Assembly (NCBI GenBank): GCA_019787685.1
Contig: JAHNUO010000022.1
Span: forward strand, 310,001 to 374,000
Reading direction: 5' to 3'
Length of the DNA: 64,000 nt
DNA from: Chiua virens
Lineage: Eukaryota > Basidiomycota > Agaricomycetes > Boletales > Boletaceae
Below the pieces are notes generated by a model that was not told the origin of the DNA, ran no database searches, and worked only from the letters and a program-made list of their open reading frames with translations. Made by a program: the position numbers and the translations under genes. Below are positions 25,301 to 35,978 of the stretch, one piece after another (positions within the stretch are counted from its first letter, which is position 1; each line of letters opens with the position of its first letter).

Positions 25301-26982
25301 TGGCAGGCAATATTCATGCACGTGAGTTAGTCTTGCTGTGATATCGCTCACAAATCCCAACCTGTGGAAGTTGGTCTTTGGAACTAAACAGCAGGGACAT
25401 GAGTCCCACGCAAATGCCCTTGTCCCTAATTGTAGCCAGTAAAACCCTGATAATAGATCAGCTAGCTTACTTTGCGGTCAATTGAGGACCTACTTTTCAG
25501 GATAGTCAGTTGAGTATGTGAATATTCATGGATATACCCTGTGTGTGACCCCATCAAAACATCTGATCTTCACGCCATTCTAGTAGGTGTCTATGAACAA
25601 CACATCCAACAGGATCCTCCAGACCACATGCATGAGTTGTCATTTGCAGTGGGCTAGAAGATCCCCATGCTTTTTCTTCTTCGGGAAAACAGTGGAAAGA
25701 AGTTTCCAGAGCGACTCAGGTAGCTAGAAAGGTAGTAGGTTAGGAAAACATTTCTGCAAACCACTTATTGAGATGTACCTGTGGGATGAATGCAATGGGG
25801 TGGCAGGCCCCTTCCTCAGGTGTGGTTCGTGTATATTTTGAGGCATTTCTGAAGAAAAGGTAAATTGACCAGGCCGATGCATGACAAAACGGTGCTAGTC
25901 GTGTCGAATCTGACCACAGCATGAGACCTGCAACCACCCATTCAAGCTTGCAGTTATCCGTTCTTTGTTGCTTCATGATTTCATCTTGAGCTTTGTTCCA
26001 GGTGTTCGATGTGTAGAGTTCATCATATACTCGGCATTCCTCGCCCGTATTCAGTGACTTCCATACCTTCACCAGAGAATGTGAGTATGTGGTCCATGTT
26101 ATAGTGGTTCTGCCTTACCTTTTGGAACAGGATCAAATGAAATGCTCATAAGGACCTCTGGGCAAAGACACTATGAACTACATCCATAATGGGTTGGTAA
26201 TATAACCCATTGATAGAAAATGGTTTGCTGAATTTGCCTTCCTGAGTTTTCTCCTCAGTTAGCACAATGATTTCCATGTTGGTACACTTCCATTTGTCCC
26301 GGTCTATAGAGTCACCGGAGACAGGTTTCTTTGTTGCAGCATCTAACTCAGCAGTTCAGGCCTGTGCATGAAATCCATTCAAGTCACTAAGAGTGAAGTT
26401 GGGGGCTTGAAGGATGTCCTTCACTAGTCAGGTTATCTCGCTGGCCAATTTGGCATGGGAGCCTGTCAGCATCCACTTTATAAGGCGTTAGATGGTTATG
26501 TTGGCCCATGGCCAAGGAGGGGGGTGATCGTCTGGCTTCATGAATGGGAGGCTTGGGTGCAGGGTGGATGAGAGTTCACTTGAGGAGACAAAAGAATCTG
26601 GGTCATGAGAGGGACAATGACGATATTCTCTGGCAATACTGAATGCATTGAAATGGGTGTGAAAGGAATCAAAGACATGCAAGAATACACAGTGGATTCT
26701 TGATGCAGGAGTGGCTGTGGCACCATTGGGCAGATACGAGAGGCTCAGGTAGTTGGTTGCAGTACCTGGCTGGCAAACGATGGGTACGGGGCACCAGAGG
26801 CTCATTAGAGGTAGTTTCTGATAGACGACTTTCAACCGATGGCTGGGTAGCAGGGGAAATGGGAGGGTGGGCTGTGAAAGGTTTATTGGAGAAAGAGGGT
26901 TGTGGATTATCGTCAGTAGGGAGGATGGGGGGATCAGGGGGGCCAGAATCAGTTGCCTGTCAGCATCATTGCTTATTAGCAT
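22318..26982 (-). pseudogene. Plavaka-like transposase gene, heavily decayed
   Basis: Minus-strand landmarks in order: an N-terminal block ending PPPWPWANITI (26,488-26,700), a block with GEECRVYDELYTSNTWNKAQ and CKLEWVVAGLMLWSDSTRLA..CHASAWSIYLFFRNASKY (25,740-26,072), a block resembling VYPWIFTYSTDYPEK (about 25,500-25,570), a C-terminal half with HIQTLLFHLAEWHALAKLHIHT and FNLNTYKIHALGDY (23,607-24,041), HLLARLLGLDYNG..INYTTYDV (23,084-23,266), DHPFWYARLIHAF (22,798-23,055) and an acidic tail (22,318-22,690). This is the order of Plavaka-type (Pfam-named) transposases of Agaricomycetes. The gene has many stops and frame changes and is split by a solo LTR at 24,335-25,060. Confidence 0.65.
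24335..25060 (-). mobile_element. Solo LTR of the Ty3-type element (copy 2), TSD ATGCC
   Basis: Reverse-oriented copy: the + strand starts TGTTACAATAGTTCCGGG and ends AGAAATTGTAACA. It is flanked by perfect duplications ATGCC (24,330-24,334 and 25,061-25,065). It is 726 bp, the same length as the 5' LTR at 35,172, and carries two copies of the U3 repeat. It lies inside the Plavaka-like pseudogene. Confidence 0.95.
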
Positions 26983-27249
26983 ACAAGCGTGTGTATCTCA
27001 TGGTCTTACCTCTGAGATCAACCTTGGCTGTTTTGCTGGCAAGGCCAACACATTGCTGAATCTGATCTCAAGGCGCTCATGTTGAGTCGTTCGAAAGATT
27101 CTGCAAGTGTGGCAGTGCTGATTGAGACTTCTCAAAGTAGAGTATGAGCTTGAACACGGAGCACCACATGAAAACATGAAGGTCAGTATCACAAGAGTTA
27201 AAGTGACAACACAGAGGTTGAGAAATAAAAAACTAGACATAGCTTGATG

Positions 27250-29722
27250 TCACATAGTCTGCCTATGCAAAGGGGGGGGCAGGGGGCAGAAACAAAGTGA
27301 GGGCAAGGTCTTTGACACATTTATTAGTTGCAATACATGTGTAGAGTGCATTTCTATTACATACCTATGGATGATACACCACATGGGATTTCCTAGGAAA
27401 CAGTTAGTAGGCAAAACAGTCTTGAAGGACCTGTGTAGTAAATGATTCATAACTCAAATGGTGGTCAAATGTGCGATCAGAATTAGTGTATTGTAGATCT
27501 ATTATTTGTCCCAGACGAATCAAGCAACAAGCCTAAAAAATGAAGATGGATGTATAAGGTGGGGTGGTATGGAGAGTCAACGGATGCTATGCATTATGAT
27601 ATTTGAACGGGAATGTATGTGGGACAAGGGGGGGCCAACCAAAAAAATCATAAAAGCTCTGAGCATAGAAGGCATATGCTTGATACATAATAGTGTGTGC
27701 TTTCACCTTTTGAGGGTCTTGTTTGTCATGGTAGTAGATAGCAAAGTCCCCCAAGGCTGGAGGAGTGTTGGGCCAGGTGTTCAGCAGCATGCAGAAGGTG
27801 GACAGAATGGCAACATTATCATGGTCTGTGTCTGTCAAGCCCAACATCCCAGCCTTCACTGGTAAGGTGTCTATCCACCTGTCAATCCCCTTTGTACTCA
27901 CAAAAATCATGTGGAACATGCCTACACACTCACACTGGAACTGAGCTCATTGTCAGGGACAATTGCGTGATCGAGGGCCCACAGCTCATAGTGAAATCCA
28001 ACCTCATACATTCCCACAGGACTGCACAAAGAAAGGGGACAGATGGTTCACCCAAGGACACAATTGGGAGGGTCTGGTTATACCATCCGATCTCTTTTCT
28101 GGCCCATAGTCCTCCTTGGATGAGATTTGAAAGTTTGGCAAATATCCCCAGGGCATCAGCCTGGCAAGACATGGCAAATTGCTTGGCCCTGCCTGTAGTT
28201 GGGGCATTAGTCTCTTTGGAAGCTCACTTTTTGGGTTTGCAGGCCAGAAGGCTGCCGAGGTAGTCACGCCACAGTTGTGGGGAAGGATAATGCTCCAGCA
28301 GAGACTCTCCAAGCCATTTGATCCAGTTGCCATGGATGGAGAGCCAATTCATGAGGTAAAGTTTGTGTCGCTCTGGTGACTGTGAGCTGAGGAGTAATGC
28401 TGGCTCAGGCACTCAATAACCTGGATCTACATGACCCCCCTTGATCGGTGAAGAGTCCCTTCAGACATGCTTGATGACCTGGTCCCAGCCTGGGAAGGAA
28501 GAGGGCATTTCCAGGACATTGGGGTCAATCCACTTGTCGCACATCCGGGGGCCAGTGCTACTACCTAACTTTACTTCAGAGGGATGAGGATGCACAGAAA
28601 TAGAACCACTCACCCTGAGAGAGGCCCTGTTGTGCCTTCTCCCTCACTTTCTTTGATTGGCCCTTCTTCGGTGCTCTACTAACCTGTGAAAGGACTTGCT
28701 GATCCATCGAGTGGGGAGTTGTGGATGGGTTTAGGGTTCTGCGTGGGTACACCTATGGGTATCAGACCTCATACCCATGCCGTGGGTATGGGTTTTCCTG
28801 TGGGTATCAAAAACTGTACCCATGGGTATACATACCCACAGTGGGTATATCCATGGGTTTAGTAGTACCAAGCCTAAACTATAGACTAAACCTTGTTCTA
28901 AACATCATATCTATACTCATTTTGCTATCTTATACCTTATCCTAACTTAGCTAAACCTCACTCACTCATGGTAAGCCATCATCATCATCACTCTCACCTT
29001 GCTATGGACCCACTGTACCCATGGTATGGGTATGGGTATCCAAAGTCCAACCCATACCCATACCCATGCAGATCCCTAGATGGGGTAGATCCTTTGTAGG
29101 AGTGGCGAGTGCTCAAATGACGGTCGAATCTGCCAGGACCTTGGTAGATGGTTTCGAAAGGTGCAACATTTTGTCCAACTTGTTGGAACTCTCTGCAGAC
29201 AAGATGATCAGGGGAGGTGTAGGTAATGAGGTTTTCAATGGTCATGTCCTCTGTGATGGTGTGCGAGAAGCGAGTGAGCCAGACAGGCACACCTGCCTGG
29301 AAGAGTTCATTGCAGAGCTTCATGTCGGATGTAAAACATCCCATCCAGTGCAGGCGGATGGGCTGAGGAAAGAAGTTGGGGAACAATCAGCAAGGGAGGA
29401 TGACTTCACAGTACTCAAGAAATGCATGGATGTTGAGGAAATACTGTTGTGCCTGCATGACGTAGACAATGATGTCCCGATAAGGGAGAGGATAGGACCC
29501 AAGGAGTGTGCACACATGCTCGAGGCTTTGGAGGATCTTACTGGTGATGTCAGTCTTATCTCCCCTTGGCCTTTTCCACGTGTCATACCATAACTTGGCG
29601 ATTTCATATAACTTGAGAATGGCAGCCGACTTGTCAGCCTTGAGCTTCCCAATGACAAAAGGGAATGTCTCAATGACATGGAAGTCAGCCTCCACAGGCA
29701 TGTACCATGCAGAGGCGATCAC
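27250..29722 (-). pseudogene. Unknown Agaricomycete orphan gene, decayed
   Basis: Minus-strand blocks: 29,387-29,722 (ADFHVIETFPFVIGKLKADK), then one in-frame TGA (29,387-29,389) and continuation through 29,079-29,386 (LHWMGCFTSDMKLCNELFQA, GVPVWLTRFSHTITED), and 27,587-27,919 (GIDRWIDTLPVKAGMLGL). The GCFTSD..AGVPVWLxR pattern is one I associate with multi-copy orphan proteins near Agaricomycete transposons, with no known function. A hAT-type MITE sits at 28,732-29,078 within the gene. The internal TGA is consistent with CGA decay. Confidence 0.45.
28732..29078. mobile_element. hAT-type MITE with imperfect 8-bp target duplication
   Basis: Left end TAGGGTTCTGCGTGGGTA and right end (inverted) TAGGGATCTGCATGGGTA match at 16 of 18 positions. 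Flanks are GATGGGTT (28,724-28,731) and GATGGGGT (29,079-29,086), an 8-bp duplication with one mismatch, the length used by hAT transposases. The subterminal regions are packed with TGGGTA/TACCCA repeats in both orientations. At 347 bp it has no coding capacity and would need a transposase in trans. Confidence 0.8.
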
Positions 29723-30308
29723 ATCCAGTTGTTCATGGTACTCCTTGTGGGTAGTAAGGATGTTGTTTATTTGTAGGGCCCATCACTGCAAGTTTCATCA
29801 AGCACAAGCAACAATCTTATAAATACTTGCCAATGGTAACAAAATGACTGGGTTGATTGTCAATGTGTGTTGCGCTGGTTGTTGGGAATCCCTAAAAAGC
29901 TTCTTGGGATCTTATAAAATCTTAGAAAGTGGAGGATGGATGATGGGATTCTGCAAAAAAAGTAATCATGTCATTCTTTCCCATTCCATGTATGCACGAG
30001 ACAATTCATGCATTGATATAAGATAAGCAGTGCACTCATTTTGTGTACATAATACATTATGATATTGTCTTGCAATCGCTAGCAGAGGTATAGATGATCA
30101 AAAGAAGCATGAAAATATCAACAGAGAATGAAACACTTACCCGTGTCCTTGAAGAATCTTAGCATGATGTTGCTTATGTGCAATGCCTCTTGAACAAAGC
30201 AGCGACAGAGCCTGTCTCGATGGGTGGCTGGCTATGAGTGAGCCCAGCACGCAGACCGAAAACTTTCCTAGAGGACATCAGCATCTAGGAGGAGTGGGTT
30301 AAAATCAC

Positions 30309-31977
30309 TTACTTGTTCCACCACCACAGGAGATCATTGATAAATTCTTTGTCGTCTGTTTCCATTGTTTTGAACCATTTCATGATAAAATTGTAAAAAT
30401 GATGAGGTTGAACAAGTCGTTGTCTGGTCTCCAAGTGCTGCAACTTGAGAGCGCAAAGCGTAACTATGAGGACAGTCAGTTGTACCTTCACCCAAGTAAA
30501 AACATGTACCTGGACAGCTATATAAGCGATGGATCGTGGGGTTACTTGTTTCATCCCGGCCAACTGCGCATTGTGTGACTGTGTGCTTGTGTTAATATGT
30601 TGACAACTGTTTCTTCCTGTCTCAAGGACATTCTCTGTTGATTCAACAGAGGATGGCCCTGTGAATATAAACTTGTATGCCTGGCCAGGTGAAGATAAAG
30701 GTGACAATGAGGACCATTATATGACATGAAATCAAATTACCTTGAGTAGCAATTTACCTCTGAAAAGACCCTTGTTCACGTCAATGGGATTGTACTCTCC
30801 TGCGGGAAATAGAAAAGAAGGCCAAGAGTAGGTGGTAACAGGGACATCACTATGCCATTGCTGAATCTTCTTGCAAATCCTGATCCAACAATAATTGAGA
30901 TCAGAGAGACAAGCAACCAACTCTAACTTCACTTACTTGATATTGTCCCAATCATACTCGACTGGGCACAATAGACAGCCTGTGGCAAGGTTATGGAACC
31001 CCCTGCCAGCCTTATCTATGGGGCGAAGTCGTGGAGCAGCAGTATCCAGGTATTTGAGCCAGGATACCACAGTAACTTTCAAGATGTTGGTGTCGTCCGC
31101 TTGAGCTCCATCAGCTCCTAAGGTAAGCTGCAATAACATGCATTGACCAGCTTCATCTGCTGTGTTAACCACCTACCTTTTTATCACATCGCAGTACAGA
31201 TTGATGTCTGGGTCTAGCCTGAGCCAATCAATGAGCTCAGGGATCCATTCCTTGAGCTGCTCGTAGGACCGATAAAGTTGAGTTTGTCTTCATACTTGGG
31301 GTCAGTGTGGGTTGAGACAATGATTGCTTACTTACTCCTGGTGTTCGGTGATAGCCTGCACAGCTCGCCTTTGAATGATTGTTGAGTCTATTTAGGGACA
31401 TGGCACTGGAAAGGAATGACTTACTCGCCCTGAGCGGGGCCTGCCATGCTGTCCGTGGCACTTTGACGATGAATCACCTTTACCAAGTCATCTATGGTGT
31501 TGAACATTGTCACAAGGCATCTCACAACTCTGCCATGCTTGCACCACTTAACTACTCTGTGAATGGAAGGGCAGGGTGAATTAGAGGTTGATCGTGGTGA
31601 CTGATAACTTACCCTGCATCCTTCTTTGCCTTCCCAATATCCAACTCACAGAGGGTATGAAGTTCTGAGCGTAAGGCTGTGATCTCTAGTTGAAAGGCCA
31701 CCATGTTGCCCGGTGGACTTGAAGATGATCCATTTGTTGGGGCAGAGTCAGCTGGCACTACGCCTGTGACATGCACATGGGTCTGGTCAGATGGTGAATC
31801 TGGCATGTAAGCAGAAGGATATTGATGAGAAGACACGGTGTCAGGTAGACAATGGTGGAAAGTGGTTTGCACTGCAGCAACATACTGATGAGGGGTCATC
31901 ATATATACACATGACAGAGAAAAGAAAAGAATCTGACTGACACTGTCAGGGACCTGACCATTCCAGGTATGCTCCAC
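30309..31977 (-). pseudogene. Orphan gene (DUF6698-like pattern), decayed
   Basis: Minus-strand blocks: 31,609-31,977, 31,237-31,461, 30,933-31,172, 30,732-30,932 (TYSWPSFLFPAGEYNPIDVNKGLFRGKLLLKV) and 30,309-30,707 (YKFIFTGPSSVES, MKQVTPRSIAYIAVQVHVF, EFINDLLWWWNK followed by a GTAAGT donor). GLxRGxLLLK..FIFTGPSSVE..TPRSIAYxAVQ..WWN is a repeated pattern in Agaricomycete proteins that I recall as DUF6698; that name is from memory and uncertain. Frame changes, including an apparently scrambled stretch where relatives read FALSS, indicate decay. Function unknown. Confidence 0.5.
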
Positions 31978-31979
31978 CA

Positions 31980-32955
31980 GGGTGAATTAGCTCGTGGTCT
32001 TTGCTGAGGAGTCAGCACAACAGGAAGCCCTCTGAAGGAACTTGAACAAAAGGAAACAGCCAATCACCATCACCTGACACGGTGCTGGAATTACCCTGAA
32101 AGGCTCCATAAGTAGGAATTTGAGTCAAAACCATGGCCCTTCCAAACCTACAAGTTCTGGGGATTATGAAGATCATGCAGGACCCATTGCATTGGTACTG
32201 CCGGGAAGGTGTGCCTGGTATGGTCATGTAAGTTAGTACGACACCGTGACACTGAGCAAAAAAAGAAAACAAAAAAAGACTTGCACACAGGCCACCAAGA
32301 CTCCACATCAGTGGTACCAGGAGCACAATGATCATGTGTGCGTGACGCATGAGTAAATAATTAACCAATAGAAATCTACCCACTAGGCTCTGATCAACTT
32401 GAATGAATGGTATGCCATCCGAATTGCTGTCAATCCCTGCAGCCTTGAAACTTAGACCAAAATTGTATGGTGCTGCTTTAGTGCTGCCAAATCGAATTGT
32501 ACAAGTATGCAGCATTGTGACGATAGACTCACCAGCGGTTGCTGTTTGTCTTGCCTTCCAATGTGTCTTGCTCCCCCCAAACCAATGTTCCCTGTTTCCA
32601 TCCAACAGGAAATTGTGATGTATTTGAAAGATGAATGAAACACCGTCAAGTATGCCCTAGTTGCAAAATGCTTCTATGACTGGTGAGCATGGCAGCTTTG
32701 GCATTACAGTTGAATTTACTTGCCTTGGTGCACTGCTAGGCTTGTGCCCTACATGCATCACAAAGTGGAGCTGTGCAGAGAACCAAAGGCTCTCGGGTTC
32801 CTCCACTGGTTATGATACAGCCCAGAGCATCGCAGGCGCCAAGTAAAGGAGCTCAATGTAGTTAGAGAGTCCACACTTGCAGATATCCTGGATTGATGCC
32901 AGGCACTTACCTCACTGGAAATGCGATTTGCTTACTACCCTTGAAACGACCCTGG
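31980..32955 (-). other. Possible exon(s), family unknown
   Basis: A 197-codon minus-strand frame at 32,012-32,605 has a hydrophobic middle (HMIIVLLVPLMWSLGG.LFLFSFFA), part of which may be intron. No domain could be assigned. It may belong to the gene at 30,309-31,977. Confidence 0.3.
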
Positions 32956-32956
32956 T

Positions 32957-33484
32957 TTGAATCGTCTCCTGAAGCCTCTGGGAGGCCTTGTGAACCTGAT
33001 GCAGATGTCCGTTGAATTAGCAGCATGCTTGGACTACACTGCATTTCCCTTACAGAAGTCCAAGGTTTTTTGCTGCTTGACCTATCTGCATCTCTTGCCC
33101 CAGCCCCTTGGGTTGCCATGGAAGGGTTCTCCCATCAGCTTTGCAGAGCTGCCCAAGTTGACGCACCTATCCTTACCTTTCAGTCTCCTTACAACAAAAA
33201 AGTCTTGTGCTAGGGACGTGAAAGCCTTCTTGGAGAAAGGGTCAATGCAAGTGGTCATCCTTTGGCTGGCCAGATTGGAGTTTCCTGCAGTGATTGCACG
33301 AGCACTTCACAGTGCTGGAATTGGGGGCAAGTGGGTTATCCTTTTCTACTATTGGGCCAGAGAGAGCTACAAACTGGAGGAGGGGGGGATCTGGGGGAAA
33401 GCAGAGAATGTTATTGCATGGCATGAAAAGAACCCAGGTAAGTCTTCTCTACATCAAGAGGTGGTTGGTTTTGTACTTACTTGA
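32957..33484 (+). CDS. Hypothetical protein fragment (LRR/F-box-like style)
   Basis: A 175-codon open + strand frame: LPKLTHLSLPFSLLTTKK, ARDVKAFLEKGSMQVVILWL, GGKWVILFYYWARESYK, then a charged tail. LxHLSLPF..LExxxxQVxILWL resembles the terminal repeats of Agaricomycete F-box-type orphan proteins, but no F-box is visible. The true start is unknown; upstream exons may exist. Confidence 0.4.
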   Translation: MNRLLKPLGGLVNLMQMSVELAACLDYTAFPLQKSKVFCCLTYLHLLPQPLGLPWKGSPISFAELPKLTHLSLPFSLLTTKKSCARDVKAFLEKGSMQVVILWLARLEFPAVIARALHSAGIGGKWVILFYYWARESYKLEEGGIWGKAENVIAWHEKNPGKSSLHQEVVGFVLT

Positions 33485-33675
33485 CGACAGACCACCCTCT
33501 TGCTAGTTCTGAATGGGTGATGAGTCTGAGGTCTTGGAAGCACGGTGTTCCCACCTGTTAATTCGAAGTTTGTTAGCATACCATGTAATGTTGAATATTT
33601 GATGTACTACGGATGTATATAAAATTTTGCTTACCTGAGGCTGGCGGATGTGCTACATATGCCATGCAATTGACC

Positions 33676-33797
33676 AACACTCCAGGAGTCTTCAACCCCA
33701 CTGTTGTGCAAAACACGATGGCGACGAGGCAACTCAATGGACATAAAGTCCAAGAGCATGCCCAGGGATGACACAAAGTCAGTCCTCTAAGGCAAAG
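33676..33797 (-). repeat. Dispersed gene fragment, copy 1 of an inverted pair
   Basis: About 120 bp that match 44,592-44,713 in opposite orientation at roughly 85% by eye (shared: GTTGAAGACTCC, CTTGGACTTT.TGTCCAT, CTTTGCCTTAGAGGACTGAC). In one frame both encode PGVFNPTVxQNxMATRxLxGHKVQE, so this is a piece of a repeated protein-coding family. A stop follows in both copies. Confidence 0.6.
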
Positions 33798-34177
33798 TTT
33801 GAGTGGCGCAAAGCCAGCTCAGCAGGGGAGAAGGGAGGTGGTAAGCTGGACGGCAGGGATGGCAGCAGCAGTGAGAATGATGGGGATTCTCAATTAGGAG
33901 ACAGACTCCAAGTCACAGCCACCAACCCCATTTAGGGAATCAATTAATCACGTATTGTAGGCGCTTGTGGCAGACTTACTACATCCAAGATTCCGAGTTG
34001 CTGATAACACCAGTGTGAGCTCCTCACCCTGCCAGATCACAAATCTGACCTGGAAACGTCGAAAGCTGCAAGGATGGCAGACCAGGAATGGTGCTAGCAT
34101 AAGTTGACCTGAAATTGTAGATCCCAGAGCTTGCTCACTCAAAAACCGCATGGGGATGAATCTGAACTAATTGAAAC

Positions 34178-35081
34178 TTGTCCTCCCCATCAATGCCTCA
34201 GTGTCGAAACCCCCCCTACATGTTTCCAGGTGAACTTGGATGGAGGGAAGGCTCACCCACATCTTCAGATAAATCCTACAATGCTTGGGGCCAACCTAGA
34301 GGGGGAGGTCACAGTCAAGGTAGGCTGGTTGACAAGAATGGGCAATACATTTACAGTCTAGTGGACTCGGACACACCTATCATTGATATTGCCACACCTT
34401 CTCCGAGTCTGAGTGCCAAATTTGGTCCCGAGATTAATGAGGTAGGTCACAATCTTTAATTTTTTCTTACCTTTGCTCAAGTTGAACATTGTTGACAGAA
34501 CTCTCCTCAGCACTGAGACCATAATGACAGCACCATTCCTGCACCTTTGAGTCCAAGTGCTAATGTTCACCCCCAGACCGATGAGGTAGGTCACATTCTT
34601 CAATTGTACATCCTTGCTTAAGTTGAGCATTGGCAATAGGACATTCTTCGTCGCTGCGACCATGCCGACAGTGCCATTCAAGTTGTTGTGGAACCCGAAT
34701 GTCCTATTAGTACAACAAGCTTGAAGAGAAAGCTTGATGATCTTTTCAATGATTCTCTGCCACAGGTACTAGTACTATGCACGTTATTAGCTTGTTATAC
34801 TGAGTACATGACAGACCCCGAGGCACTTCAGACAGTCATTGAGCAATACTCCAATGCATGCAAGAACAATGTGAACAGCCCCACTGCCAGTGCCTTCCGC
34901 CCCCAAGCAATGTCGCCTACTACCTCCTTTCAATGATCGTGGCAGACCTCATATGCAGAATTTAGCGCATACAGACGGTTTGAAAGCAGTAATACAAGAC
35001 ATCACAGCTGCACTGATGAAACAAACTGCAGTCCTAGTGGAGATCCTGCAGGCATTGCAGGAAGGAAAGAAGAAGGATTGA
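34178..35081 (+). CDS. Small orphan gene with duplicated exon-intron module
   Basis: Exon A (34,178-34,441) ends at a codon boundary and a GTAGGT donor. Intron 34,442-34,498 ends ..TTGACAG. Exon B is 34,499-34,585 (29 codons). Intron 34,586-34,639 again starts GTAGGT. Exon C starts at 34,640 and runs to a likely donor near 34,769; a later exon ends at TGA near 35,081 with a helical C-terminus (LKAVIQDITAALMKQTAVL). Exons B and C and the introns before them are similar in sequence. Exon B contains an in-frame TGA where exon C has TGC, and both introns are in phase 0, so skipping exon B would give an open frame. The upstream start is not fixed. Family unknown. The LTR element lies 90 bp downstream. 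Confidence 0.5.
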
Positions 35082-35171
35082 TACTTTGTAGGCATGCACA
35101 TACAATAATATTTGTATTCAGAATCTGTATTCAAAAAATCCGGAAATTGTGTCATTATTGTATGTGACTCT

Positions 35172-35897
35172 TGTTACAATTTCTTTCTTTCGTCTCTCTT
35201 GTACTTTTTCACTACACTCGATACCTAGGTATCCTTGTACATTCATCCGTACGTGTTCCTCTTTTACATTTGTAACTCAGCACCGGCTTTACCTGGGTGC
35301 TTACGTTCTTCTTTTCTCGTCATCATCCGATGGCATCGTACTTACTCATTCAATTCTCGTCATCATCCGATGGCTTCGCATTTGTCATTTTGTCTTCGTC
35401 ACCGTCCGTTGCCTTCGCATCGTACGATTCCTCTTTTGATATCGTGCCCTCCCCTTTTGGCCTTTTGCCCTTCCACTCTTCTGGCCTCCCCCTTTTAGTT
35501 ACCTGGTCCATGCACAATATCTGTAGTATAAATACCTTGCAGCGGTACTCATGTACACTAGTCTTGATCTCCACAATCTAGCTGAGTATCTCTGCTCCAC
35601 TCGCTACAGCGCTTGTGACCACTTGACCGGACTACTCCTAGTCCGCCTTGAACACTCAGACTCATCGTAGTCAACCCTTGACCCTCGACCATCCCTCGGG
35701 TATAGATTCCCAACCGGACAACTCTCAGCAACTCCTGAGTTTTCACTCGTCTCTCTGGTAGCAACCCGCTGACCAGAAACCCTCGTTCAACTCTTCAGCG
35801 CACCATGTATCAAGTGGTGGTTGTTTGAGTTATCACAGCCACTTGGTACTCGGTGCTTTTGCGGCTACACTAGGTCCTACCCGGAACCATTGTAACA
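35172..35897 (+). repeat. 5' LTR
   Basis: 726 bp, TGTTACAATT...ATTGTAACA. It contains two copies of a roughly 40-bp repeat (about 35,300-35,390), a TATA box at 35,527-35,534 and the self-priming donor at 35,559-35,570. By hand alignment it differs from the 3' LTR at about 23 positions plus one 40-bp copy-number difference; nearly all are transitions, mostly at CpG. Confidence 0.95.
35527..35534 (+). promoter_or_regulatory. LTR TATA box
   Basis: TATAAATA in U3. The sequence complementary to the primer-binding site begins 32 bp downstream, where a transcription start is expected. The box is conserved in the solo LTRs at 8,677 and 24,335. Confidence 0.8.
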
Positions 35898-35899
35898 TA

Positions 35900-35911
35900 A
35901 GATCAAGACTA
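35900..35911 (+). other. Primer-binding site, predicted self-priming
   Basis: AGATCAAGACTA begins two bases after the 5' LTR and is the exact reverse complement of TAGTCTTGATCT at 35,559-35,570, the predicted 5' end of the RNA. No TGG start, as needed for a tRNA 3' CCA end, is present. This is the arrangement known from Tf1/sushi-type elements, in which the folded RNA 5' end primes minus-strand synthesis. Confidence 0.8.
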
Positions 35912-35978
35912 CCAATACAGCCTGCCCTCGCGCAGCTAGCTGCCCACCATTGCAGGACGACCCCCCACCCGTCCACTC

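Noticed and set aside
28732..28800. Telomere-like TTTAGGGTT and TGGGTA runs
   Set aside because: No tandem TTAGGG array; the motifs belong to the inverted ends of a MITE with an 8-bp flank duplication.
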